From Setaria digitata (taxonomy: Eukaryota; Nematoda; Chromadorea; Rhabditida; Setariidae): a stretch of 64,000 nt of DNA. The translations under genes were made by a program, and so were the position numbers. Positions within the stretch are counted from its first letter, which is position 1; every line of letters starts with the position of its first letter. The stretch is taken from assembly GCA_003640385.1 (NCBI GenBank), contig RCAB01000085.1, forward strand, positions 62,001-126,000, read 5' to 3'. Below are positions 35,721 to 47,360 of this stretch, one piece after another. The notes beneath the pieces were generated by a model. It had not been told where the DNA came from. It was given only the letters and a program-made list of their open reading frames with translations, and made no database searches.

Positions 35721-38700
35721 ATGTTTCTACCGGTAATTTCTATAGTTTGATTATTTTTCTATAATTTTTGCACTAGCACTATTAGAACTGTCATAGATTG
35801 TCTGACTTACGAAATCACTGCTTTTCTCTACCGTCCAGTTTTTTTTTGAATCATTTTTACCTCTGTATTTTCTGCCTTTCGCTGTTGTATGCAAAGTTCT
35901 TCGTAAGGCATGACAAACTTTGTCTCTCAGCTCGTAGCAATTTTACTTTTACATATTTTTTTACTGAAGCTAAAATTCGGTAATGTGCCAAAAAAACAAG
36001 AAGAAAGCTGCTGAAGAGGAAAAATGATAGCATTGTTGTTAATACTATTAGTGTAGTAGTCTCATTACACAGATTTTGAGCTTTTGGGGGACAAAGTTTC
36101 GGTTACTGACTCCTTAGTAACTCTTGAATAATTATGATTCCGTTAATGGATTGATTTTTCATATCCTTTCTTCGAATTTCAACGTTACTTCTTCCGTATA
36201 TTATCGCGTCCACTTTTTATACTTTGCAGCTAGTTTTTTTTTTTTTTTTTCATTTTTTATTTCTATCACTATTGTTATTTTACGGATATTTGTCAAATTT
36301 CATCTTAATCAAGTTTAAACTTATAGTTCACTAACTTAACTATTTGCTTTTCATGTAGGAATCAGTTGTTCTTTTTATTTTTTTTGTATTATCGACACAT
36401 CGATCGTTTTCGATGTTTTTCCAAATTCTCAAATGTTCACACTTATTTTCATCAGCATCTCGATATTTATTACTCTTTTCCCGTAATTGTTAGATTGCAT
36501 CATTTTTTGTTTTTTTTGTTTTTTTTTTGTTTATTTTTCGTCTGATACATTTTCTTGGATGTCTTTCTAACCAAGATTATTGTGCGAGGGATTTAATAAT
36601 TAATTCCTTTCCACTTCCAGAATAATGGACTCCCAGTGTTATAACTGTAAGGTTAAAGAAATGGAACTTTTTGTCTTCCATTACACATATTAGGAAATTA
36701 TTCTGTTCTGCCTAATATAAGTAATGTATTTGTTTGAATTTCTCAGGATGGTAGCGAACATAACTTACGATTGCCAGGATGTAGTAGAAGTGCTGAAAGT
36801 CAAGAACCGCATGTCTTCTGCGTCGTTGGAAATCGAGATAAAACGCTCTTTATTGCTGTTACCTCATCGATTTTTTACATATATCTAGCTCATGTTAGCA
36901 TTACTGTTCTTTAATCCACAGTTTTTTGAGGTAACGAATATTCAGAAACTGCTCCATGGGAGTTATGTATTTCAACTGTTATAAAGGGTTTAAATTATTC
37001 CTCTTGGTGTTTATATTACCCGAAGTAGACGTGCACATTCTCATACCTACAGAAAAAGTGGAATTTTGGAAGAAAATGATTTTTTTTACACATATCTAGC
37101 TTATGGAAAACAAAAAAAGAACTCTTTTCTAATCTTTACTTTCTTATAGTTGTATTGTAGGATTTATTAATTTATAAAGTATTTGATACACAGTAAATTA
37201 GTTTTCAAATTTTTGAATAAGTGAATTAATTAACTAACTAATTTAAGTTTCTTCTTCTGTTTCAGCCTCAACTGTTGCTCTGCTCTTTGAAACGTTCTGA
37301 AGAAAATGTTAGGCAAAAAGGCGAATATCGAAAAGTTTACTGGCGGCATGACTCCTCCGCAGTTTGCTTCACAGTTTGTCCTTATGATTTCTTTTTTTAA
37401 TTTTTTACTTAAGAATCAAATTACATGCATCTGTTTTAGAAGGCAAATGCTAGGCTCTATCCATTGAAGATTTGCATGAATGCGAATAACTCCGTTCAGT
37501 GCACGCAGTACTCGTATTTCTGGAAAGAATATTGTTTCTCTATTTTTCAGAGCAAAAATAAGTTCTGAATATCAGCCATCGAAAACGCTCGATGTGCCAT
37601 CTAACTGTATTTTTATACTCCCGATGATTATGCTAAATTTTACCATTATCCCTTTGAATTGTCGCTACAGAACGCTTGATTCTTTCGATCATCATTTTTA
37701 ATTTCTAGAAAATCTTTTCTCATTTTTGATGGCGTCAACAAACTGGAAATGTTGTTCTTAAGTTTGTTCCATAGTGATGACTTGTTCTTCAGACCTCGAA
37801 AAACTGCTTATTACTGTATCGACTGGATATATCGTACGACAAACAATCTTTCAATTTAACTGAACCACGTGAGGAGCATTTAAGGCGTACTTCTCAAGAG
37901 TTATTTATCCGTGAGAAAAGGCCGAAAATTGCGGCATATTTGTCGCTTGTTGCACGGCTTGATAGTCCAGCGACATGGTTGGTTTTTTCTGAGGTGTTTA
38001 CTCTTCACTTAATACATGCGTTGAAAAAGTTCAGAATCCCTTGTGAAGAATTCACTACTATCATTTAGCTTGAAAGAAAGGTGTTGAAATTTCTTGCTTA
38101 AATGTTTCCAACATTTACCGAGAAGTGGTATTGTAATTAATTGAATGTGTTTATTTTGATGTTTTGTAGTATCGTCCCTTTCCGAGATGACTTATTTGTC
38201 TGTCTCCAAAACGGTTGGTTGCATCGAATATCGTGGGAAGGCGTTGTTGATAAAAATTTCTCATTTCACTTACTTGATGTTCCATTCGCTGTGGATCAAT
38301 TGCAGTCTAAAAGTAAGCTGATAGCAAATAAGAGTGGATCATCAGTTTTCAGAGTTTCCTTGAAGTTTAATTCTGCTATGTCTTTGTTTTGAACTTTGTT
38401 ATTTCTTCTTTTCTCGAAATATTTTCATATTTTCCTTTTTTCCAGCTGAACATGTACAGGAGTCGGATGCGCACGTTGTTGATATGGCATATGCTCCTCT
38501 TATCGGCGGATTTTGCGTAGTACTTTCAAATGGTACTGCTGCTTTGCTAACTTCACCTTCGTCTAAATTCCTTCCAAAAGTAACACTAAATTTTTTTCGC
38601 AAATACTTGTCGTTTGTTCTTTTTATCCTTTTTAAATTTTACAGGCAAATCTGGATCTCAATGAGCTTAAACAGTAATGTTTGTTGTTATGATTTGACAG

Positions 38701-41700
38701 AGAGCAACTTGAAGTCTTTCGATGCGCCGTTATATTTTGATGTACTGGCGAATATGAATATTTATTCGTTTCGAAAGGCTTAAATTGCTAAAAAGAAAAA
38801 AAATTTTGTATTAATTCAGATTGTATGCTTTATATTTCTCAAATCATTTCCAGGAGTTGCTGGGAGTATGGGCGATGCAATTGACCGATGCCGTTTGTAC
38901 CGCAGCAAATCACAAATATCGATTAGTTGTTTATGGATGCAGAAAGTATGCTTTAATAAATAAATAAAGTTGACTGTTCAAAAATATCATTTAACTTTTT
39001 GAACAATTTTTACTCTTTTCAGTGGTGATATTGCTGCTTTTCACCTGGATGATGCAAATGGCTCACTGACATATACATTTCGTGTAACACTACATGTGAA
39101 GAATGGACCAGGTTGGGCAAAAACTATAGTTCAAATATACTAGTTTGAAAATTCTTTATTTTTGGTAATATTGAGTTTCAAATAAGAGTCTATAATCTAA
39201 GCAGTCCTTGAGGTCCCAGAATTAAAACTGAAAACATAAATATTACTTTGTTGTTATTAAATTATTTCATGTTTTCTTTTATTTTTGAAAATCACCAAAA
39301 TTTAGAATTGCTTAATCGACTGGGTCATGTACGTCATGTGGAATGTTATGCACAAGGAACCGCTCTAGCAGCCGTATGGTCACCGTTATTATGCGATGAG
39401 GGACATGCAAAAAATTCAAGTTCAATACCTGTTGTGGCGATATTTAGCTCTTTTGGCGCTCAGTTATGGTGCTCTCTCGAATCTTCTAGTGACAGGTTTG
39501 TTTTGACTCTGTTAAAGACTTTCTAATGTATAGATATATCATACTAATAATGGTCTGATTAATAAAAATATTGAACAAAATAGGCAAGCTATCGATTGTT
39601 GGGGCTGTTTTCTAGGCTTTTCATATTGCTAAATATGAATGGTTGAATATTTCTGACTGGACAAGTATGACTCTTTTTTTGATAGGCTGATAGATCATAG
39701 ATTAATTTAATTAGACTTTTTAATATACATTTTTGATATCTGATGTAATATCTGATATAACGTAAAAATCTCTAGGAATATATACACTACCAATTCGTAT
39801 CATTGGGTCGATTGGGGTCCGGAAGGATTTAGTTTATGGTTAGCTGCTGACATCGGTTTGTGCGTGTTGCCTATTGCTCATTCCGTGAATACGAGTGGTG
39901 TTGTAAGTTTGATTTTGGATTTTTGGAGCTTTTATATTAAATAATATTCAAATTTCAGTTTTTAAGCTTTGCTTGCGAATATTGCATGTATGTCTTCTTG
40001 TTTTAGATTTGTGATTAAAGTTATTAAAAACAGTGCTGCTTTCCTGCTTATTTGGGTTCAGACTACTTTATTCCAATTATTTAGCTTCAGCTGTAAGTAA
40101 CCGCTAGACAAATATGCAGATCTGAAAAAGTCAGTCTTCCGGCAATAGCTTAATTGCAGGAAAGTACGGATAGGGTTATCTTTCTCTCTGGCAGTCATAT
40201 TTATCTTAGTGCAGCAAAGGAACGAGAGCAAAGTGTTAGTGCTCCACACAGCATTTGGCATGTGCTTTCGATACCGAATAGCTATCTTTCATTCAACTGG
40301 CCCATTAGAGTAAGTTTTTACAGACTTGTAGTTATGCAACTTCTGTTATGGCTGACTGCCTTTATTAGACGATTGATAATGCAATCAATGACTAACGTAA
40401 GCATGATAAGGAATTTTTTACTGGTATAGAGTGTTTTTTTACCTTCAATTCTGTTTCAAACTAATTCTGCTTATTTTTATCCCGAGTTGAAAAGTCAGTG
40501 TAATATAATAATTTAGTTAGTCGAAATGGATGATCACGGGCAGTGGCTTGTCGTTGCCGGTGCTCGAGGTTTCATCCATTATAATTTGGCAGCATGTAAA
40601 TGGAGAATGTTTGGCAATGAATCACAGGTTGAGTTCAAGTCAAAATTCTGATTTTTGCCTACGATTTTTGAGAAATTTAGTTTATTTATTCATTTCGTTA
40701 TTATTGTCCCGTTACGACTCTACCATAGTTTCGAGTTTATTAATTTACCTATTACCGATGCTGTGAAGAGGATTCCACAACGTGGTTTTGATGATAGATG
40801 CAGTACCACGGGAGAAAATTTTTTAGCACCACATTTATATTTGGTGAAAATACAAAAGTTGATGCTAATTAATAAGGTGGTTTAATAAATTAGTTCGTCA
40901 AAGTGTGTAAATGTTGTTAATGATGTAATCTATTTCTTATTTTAATACAATATTAGTAATTTAAATTGTAAGAAAAATTTATGAACTTTTTTTTGTTCGG
41001 AATTCAGGAAAGAGATATGCTCGTCACCGGTGGGATGACTATTTGGGGTGGATATGTGGTGATTGCCTGTTATGATATTGACCGTTCCAAGGAGGAGTTG
41101 CGGTTTTACCCTTTAGAAAACCAGTTAAACAATCACTTTTGTATAAGGCATTCGGTCAATTCAAGGATCCTTCTTTTAAGTCGTCGGTAGGTAGTGATAC
41201 TGTCTCTATTTTCTTTTTTGTATTTTATTTAATATTTCATAACAAGCCATTATTGCTTTAAAATGAATGGAGAAATTATCTAAAAACTATCTCAAAAATC
41301 AATGTTAAATACTTTTGTTGAGAAGAAATTAAGAAAGTTCTTACTGTTGCAAAGGACTTTTGCTGGTTCGTTATTTGATCGATTGAAGGTATTTGCTTTA
41401 CAGACAAAACAAACTAATAACTTTTGATGTGGATTCCTGCATATTCATTTTCATCCTTTTTCTGGAGAAGAATCCCAAAAAAGAGCAGTCATTTATTCGA
41501 ATAGACAGGTAAGTTTGTTAGTGAGTGGTTCTGTTTTTCCATTTAATTGAGAATTCAATTAGTATCCAGAGGTTTATCCTAATTATTCCAACTTTAGTAC
41601 CACATTTCCCATCATATTTTTTGGTGCTAAAAAACTTAGTTTTTCATTTTAGTATGCTGTTCTAAGCTGCGGAAAGGTTTTATTCTTTGAATAGATAGAG

Positions 41701-44700
41701 AAAGTATTGTTTAAAATATTTGCGGCTTAAAAAAAAAAAAAAAAAAAAACGATTAATTTAACGAATAATTTTAGATGTGCAGAAATACGTGTTCATGATA
41801 TAGTGCCACATGCAGCGTGTGTTCTCTCTGTGGAACCAGCTTTCTTAAATCATGATTCACGTTAGTTTTTGATTATTATTTCAAGCATTATTGTTTCAAG
41901 CCCTCAAGATGAGCAACTTCCCAGTCTGTCCCTTTCAAGTACGGGTTTTGTGAAATGCTTCTATAAGTATTAGATTCTTATTAGAATTCTAAATTATTTC
42001 AGAAATAAAGTTTTGTAATGGTGTAGACACAGTCTTCATGAATGTTTGTGGAGGGTTGATAATGCTGAATCCCGTGAAACCCGACGGCGTTGCGAGTGAC
42101 TCATCAGATGATGACGGAACTTCTTTCCAGGTTTTTTGTTTGTTTGTTTTAAAGACAATTTGTGTAGTCAATTTTCGTGATTTCTAGGAGAAAGAAATTT
42201 CCATTATTTCCTATTTCAGTCATATCTCTTTTTTTCAAATGAATTGGAATTTCGTTTAAATCAATTTTTTTCAATTCCTCCTTTTCCATGCCTTTCTCCT
42301 GTATTTCTTTCAATTAAAAACATTTTCACTGTATTCAGTTAAGTCGGCCTATGCTAATTGCATCGTACGTGGAACAAATTTGGTATGATACTGCTGATGA
42401 AGGAGACAGTATGTTTTATCACAAGCCACATTTGATCCATGCATTATGGCTGAATTGTGGAGCTAAAGGAATGAAGGTTTGTTCTATTTCATGCTGTGGT
42501 ATTTTACGTGAACGAAATGTTTTTTATTATTCAGTTGTTCCAATTATTATTCCGAATTTTTAGCACAAATTTTTAAATTTTTGATTGAAGGTTTGGATGC
42601 CGTTATTCACTGCTCGGCATACAATTGACACGAAATACAATTCATCTCATTCATTCATCAGTAAACGTATTATGTTACCCTTCGAATTGGATATTGCTCC
42701 ACTTGGTTTGCTCTTTTATTTTTCTGGAGTTATTTTGGAATTTTCCAAATTTGTTCTAATATTTGCGGATGCTTTAGGTTTTTTCCATATAGTTTTTTGT
42801 GAAAAAATCTCATAAAATTTGATTCTTAAAATTCCTGTACTTTGACATACTTTATAGTTATATGTAGCCGAGATTGCCTGGCGATTGGTGTGGAAAGTTG
42901 CCCCGCTTATTCGGATAAGCAAGGATCAAGAAAGCACTTGCCGATATATAATTTGCATCGTAAAAGTGAAGTAAGTTAATGCGTTGTAGCTGATTCGATT
43001 TCTCCGAGTCTCCTTCTACCCGCAGGAGATCCAAAAAAAAATTTTTTTTTATAGTTTTAACATAGTCTTTAAAGACGTTTCGACAATTCATTTTACACAA
43101 CCCGTTATTGCAATTCCAGTTCTTTTGTTCTTTGATTAAAAAAAGGTTTTCCAGGTTTTTTTACATCATTTATTACGCCAACTTTTAAAACGAAATCTGG
43201 GTGTGTATGCACTGGAAATTGCTGCCACTTGTAACGGCTTACCATACTTTGGTCATGTATTGGAATTATTACTGCATAATGTGCTAGAGGAAGAAGCGAT
43301 TTCTTCAGAACCAATACCAGGTTGGCAGCTTTTTACAAAACTAATATTTCATAATTAAGCTGAAATTTTTTTAAAATTAACATAATATAAAACTGAATTT
43401 CAATGTTGTTGATCGTAAGAACTACGAAATCTTATTATTTTTTGTTTATAGAGAAGAAATCACCATTCAGCAAAATGACTTTTGTAAACAAAGATGGGAG
43501 AGTAAATAAAATACACTTTATGCAGATCCGCTATTACCTCGTGTAGTAGCTTTTATCCAAGAATTTCCGAATTATTTGCAAACGATTGCTCACTGCGCGC
43601 GAAAGACTGAACTGGCTCTCTGGCCTGCTTTATTTGCTGTAACAGGTCATCCACGTGAACTTTTCGAAAAATGTATTAGTGACGGACAACTCGAAACTGC
43701 TGTCAGTTTTCTTATCATTCTACAAAATATGGAAAGCAGCTCGGCCAGTCAGGAAGTTGGTATTTGATGGTTGAATATTTTACAATGTTCGTAGTTTGGA
43801 AGTAAAATCCTAACTGTGTAAATTTGAATACCACTTTTCCGGCTTCGGGTGCAGAAAAAGAATTGTTGATTAAACTGATTGATGTAATGTCGTTAAAATG
43901 CCTAAGTTGGCTTTCATGGATGGAATTATTTTCTTGGCCAGCTTTTTTAGTCTAAGTTGGACAACAAAGAATGAAGTGAGTAATCGTTTTTAAAGCATGC
44001 GACAATATTGTTGGGAGAAGCTCTTTCCAAGCGGCAGTGGTTGACAGCGCGCGATATTGTTCGTTTTCTTCGTGCCATTGATCCATCTGATATTGATGAT
44101 CCATCGCGAACTCCACCTTGTCAGAAACCACATCGCAACGTAGTTAATGTAGTATCCAGAATTCCGACATGCATGTCCACAAATGACAGTGAAGAAACCG
44201 ATTCGTTTGTTTTCGGGAGCTATACAGCCCCAGGTGAGATAAACTCAAGTTGCTGTTCAAACCATATGTATAGAAAATTATAAATTAGGAATTGCATTTG
44301 AAAGTTTCAAGTATTTTTCGACTAAATATGTGGCAGTATAGTTCTTGCTGAAATTTGAAAAGTTTAGGACAAGTTATTGTTGGCTGATAAATAAGTGATA
44401 AGTGACATAGAGATAATAAGTTTATAGGTATGATAAAAAGACCGCGGCCATCACAACAGGATGGTGGGTGCAACAGTCCTCCAGGTCGGAAAGAATCGAC
44501 AGGAAAAAAAGTTTTGAGGATAAGCTCTTCCGATGCACCCTTAAGTCCGACAAATGTTAGCGGTTCGGTGGCGACCTACCTCGATGATGTGTTGAACCAG
44601 CATGCTACCCATTTGCTAGAAGATTGCAGTATTCAAGATTTAGGTTAGTATCGTTTATACGAAACAATAATTATGCTTGAGGGTGCCAAGCAATACTAAA

Positions 44701-47360
44701 ATGTCGATAATGGTAAATCCTACGTGGTATTTAAAACAAAAAATGATTTCCTTTATCTGATGAATCTAATTTCTTCCTTGTTGCCCAAGAATATTTCTCC
44801 CAAAATGTCTACATTTTTTTGTTGATTTTTTTTTTTAAATTTTAAATTCATTTCAGGAAATTTTTTTAGGAAGTTAACTTCTTATAGTTCTATTTCTTGA
44901 TTCTTTTAGGTGCATTTGCGGCTTATTTGGACTTTAATTTAGTAAAATGGCTTCGGGTTCAACGGCAGAGTATTGGACGGATTAATGATTTCGCTTTAGC
45001 TTTGATGCGTTTACATGCGCAATTCAAGTGGCCTTATCCCTTAGTTAGTCAAAGTATTGTCGATCAGTTAACGAAACGAATCGAAGGTATTAAAATCTCG
45101 CCAAGTAATGCTTCACTGGATAGCTTGCAATGTAAGTTAGTGAAAAGTTTAACAACATCAAATGGAATGATTTTGCTTTTTTTTTTTGATTTGGCTAATA
45201 TTGCTAACATTGTCATCAAAATAAATTCACAGAATTTATTAATTGCGCAGCTCGCTTGTTTAGCGCTATTTCAAGTTTATTATTTGTGTAGTTTGCTTGT
45301 TTAGCGTTATCAACAGCCAACAGTAATGTTTCATTAAGTACTGAAGAGCAGCAGAGAAGCACATTAATTGTATGCGGAGATTCAAATTCAGTATCTGTTG
45401 ATGATGGTGAAGGTATTATTGTTTGTATTATCAATTAATGCGTTCATTATTGGTGATCTTTGGTGGATTAATTAGATTCAATTGAATTGGAAACTCCGAA
45501 AACTAATTAAAAAAATTCTCCGAAAATTATTAATTATTATTATTAATTGTTATTGTTATTATTATTATATTATTTACTTTTTACAGAGAAAAACGAGCTA
45601 CCACGAATGTGCAGGCAGTCTACGTTAAGTACGGTTTCTGCAGAAAGTCTTTCCAATTCGGGCAGTGACTGGGAAGGTTATCTTGGTTTTCTTGAAATTT
45701 CAAAAAGAAAATGTGCAAAGATGAACAACTGCATTTTGGTTTCTATGTAAAAGGGACAATTCGCGATGTAGTTTTTACATTTTTGAAGCATTCAAAGCTA
45801 CGGAAATTTTTTTTAAAAAAAATGTTTATAGGTTTCGAGAAAATATGTGGTGAAGTTGCTGCACGAGGAACACAGGAAAGTGAACTAGAGTTAAAGTACA
45901 TGTTGGATGTTATGTACGAGGCTGGTTGTGCCAGTTGGACATTGTTGGTATGAGATTTTCTGTAAATCTGAAATAGATATTTTTCATAGTGTGTCAGTAA
46001 CAGCGGTTGGATTACATGCATATAGCTCATTTATCAACTTCTCTTGTGGAATTAATGGAGAACAAAACAGAGCACTTGAAATAACTATTTTGATTATCCA
46101 AATATCATGATGGTGTGAATAAATTGCCAATTATAAATCTTTTTTAGCTTTGCTTATTGCGACGTGATGTATCATTTCTTAGTAAGCATTTCTCACAGAA
46201 ATTTGTGCAGAGCTGTGGTCCAGATACCATAAATGAGTTGCATAAAGGACTAGAACAGTTGCAGAATTGGGCTTCGAATAGTTGGTAGGACTATGTATAT
46301 TTAACTTACAATTAACTCATTATTGAAATTTCGAACATTTAAACTTTTTGTCATATTTTTCAACAATACAACTTTTCGGAAAAATACCTTTCCGAGTCTG
46401 ATATAGTTAGGTTACTTGCTTGCTAATAATTGCCAGCATCATTAACAATATCGATGAATATGATAAAGAAAGCGTTTGCTCCACCGCAAGAAAATTTCAA
46501 AATTGATGGTCGTTCAGAGCAACTGTTGAGAGACTTGAGCAGTGTAATTTGATGTAACCTTACATAAATTTTATTTCTTGACACTGGACAGAATTATAAA
46601 GGAGAAAATGTGTATTTTAAGTTTTGGTTACCGAACATTAATTGATGCTTACAAAAGGCATCTCGCAGTGATTGGAAGTGCGAATGGAGGACGTATTGTT
46701 ACCGAACTATCACCTGTCTTACCTGGTTGTCCCAGTAGTAGTCTTTTACCAACGAGTAGTTCGCATGTAGAAATGAATGGAATTTCCATATCGGAAAATG
46801 AAGTACTATTGGTCACTGATCGAAATCCATCAACATTAAGTAAGTTTTGAGCAAACCTAGATTTTAAGTCGAATTTAAAAAGTTATATTATACATCAATA
46901 GCTCTAATTTCTTTTTTTTCGCTTTCTGCTCTCATCCGTTTGACGTGTACACCAGCAGGAAAAAGTTAAGGAGCTCAAAATATTGGAATTTTCTTTTGTG
47001 AATATTTCTGTCGGCTGATCCTCTTTCAACCATTAGTTTGTAAATTTAAGTTCATTAATTCATTTCACAATTCAGCATATCTTTTATTTCTGCTTTAATT
47101 AACGACTTAAGATGAAATTGGTTTTTTCAGGACGTTCTAGTTTGCCGGACGATTGTACGGCCCGAAATGGTATCATCCATAAAGTTAGTCCTGTGCAGAC
47201 CCAGCAGCTCTCAACTTCAGCAGCAATGGACTTGGTAAAAAAGGCGTTTACTCCACCGCGAGAAAATGGTGAAATTGGTGATAGTTATGCTGGTATAGGC
47301 AGTGGTCCGGTGGTGAGTAATGCAGCTGTTGATGGTCGTGACCAGTGTAACTTGATGTAA
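35721..47360 (+). CDS. RIC1: RIC1 homologue, Rab6 GEF complex subunit
   Basis: About 1440 residues (human 1423). With Rgp1 it activates Rab6 for endosome-to-Golgi traffic. Thirty exons, phases consistent: 35721-35732, 36747-36893, 37266-37373, 37793-37977, 38170-38312, 38446-38579, 38854-38945, 39023-39111, 39306-39495, 39776-39902, 40160-40309, 40517-40627, 41008-41186, 41404-41508, 41775-41860, 42003-42130, 42339-42476, 42591-42705, 42858-42970, 43155-43320, 43526-43755, 43996-44233, 44428-44643, 44910-45131, 45305-45412, 45587-45676, 45832-45947, 46148-46284, 46622-46839, 47131-47360. The N-terminal half is beta-propeller-like ([37 protein letters not shown]). The RIC1 domain is clear: [61 protein letters not shown] lies near the C-terminus. 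The 4-codon first exon is the least certain. A further 72-base exon at 40021-40092 (LLKTVLL, in phase) may exist where human RIC1 has extra residues. Confidence 0.93.
46432..46556 (+). pseudogene. Decayed duplicate of the RIC1 terminal exon
   Basis: This stretch lies in the intron before RIC1 exon 29. It resembles the last RIC1 exon (47131-47360), with a frame reading [15 protein letters not shown] against [16 protein letters not shown]. Further along, the stretch before its end (GCAGTGTAATTTGATGTAAC) matches the true end of the exon (CCAGTGTAACTTGATGTAAT). The middle is shortened and frame-shifted relative to the real exon. The nearest acceptor (TTGCCAG) would join exon 28 in the wrong frame, so it is probably a dead copy. 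Use as an alternative terminal exon cannot be excluded. Confidence 0.65.

Noticed and set aside
36756..36890. Alternative ATG frame ([10 protein letters not shown]...) in RIC1 exon 2
   Set aside because: The other frame of the same exon joins RIC1 in phase and matches the family; this one ends in a stop within the exon.
38645..38673. 29-base exon-like segment with acceptor and donor in the RIC1 intron between exons 6 and 7
   Set aside because: Its length breaks the frame, and direct joining of the flanking exons gives exactly the family spacing (SSKFLPK-ELLGVW).
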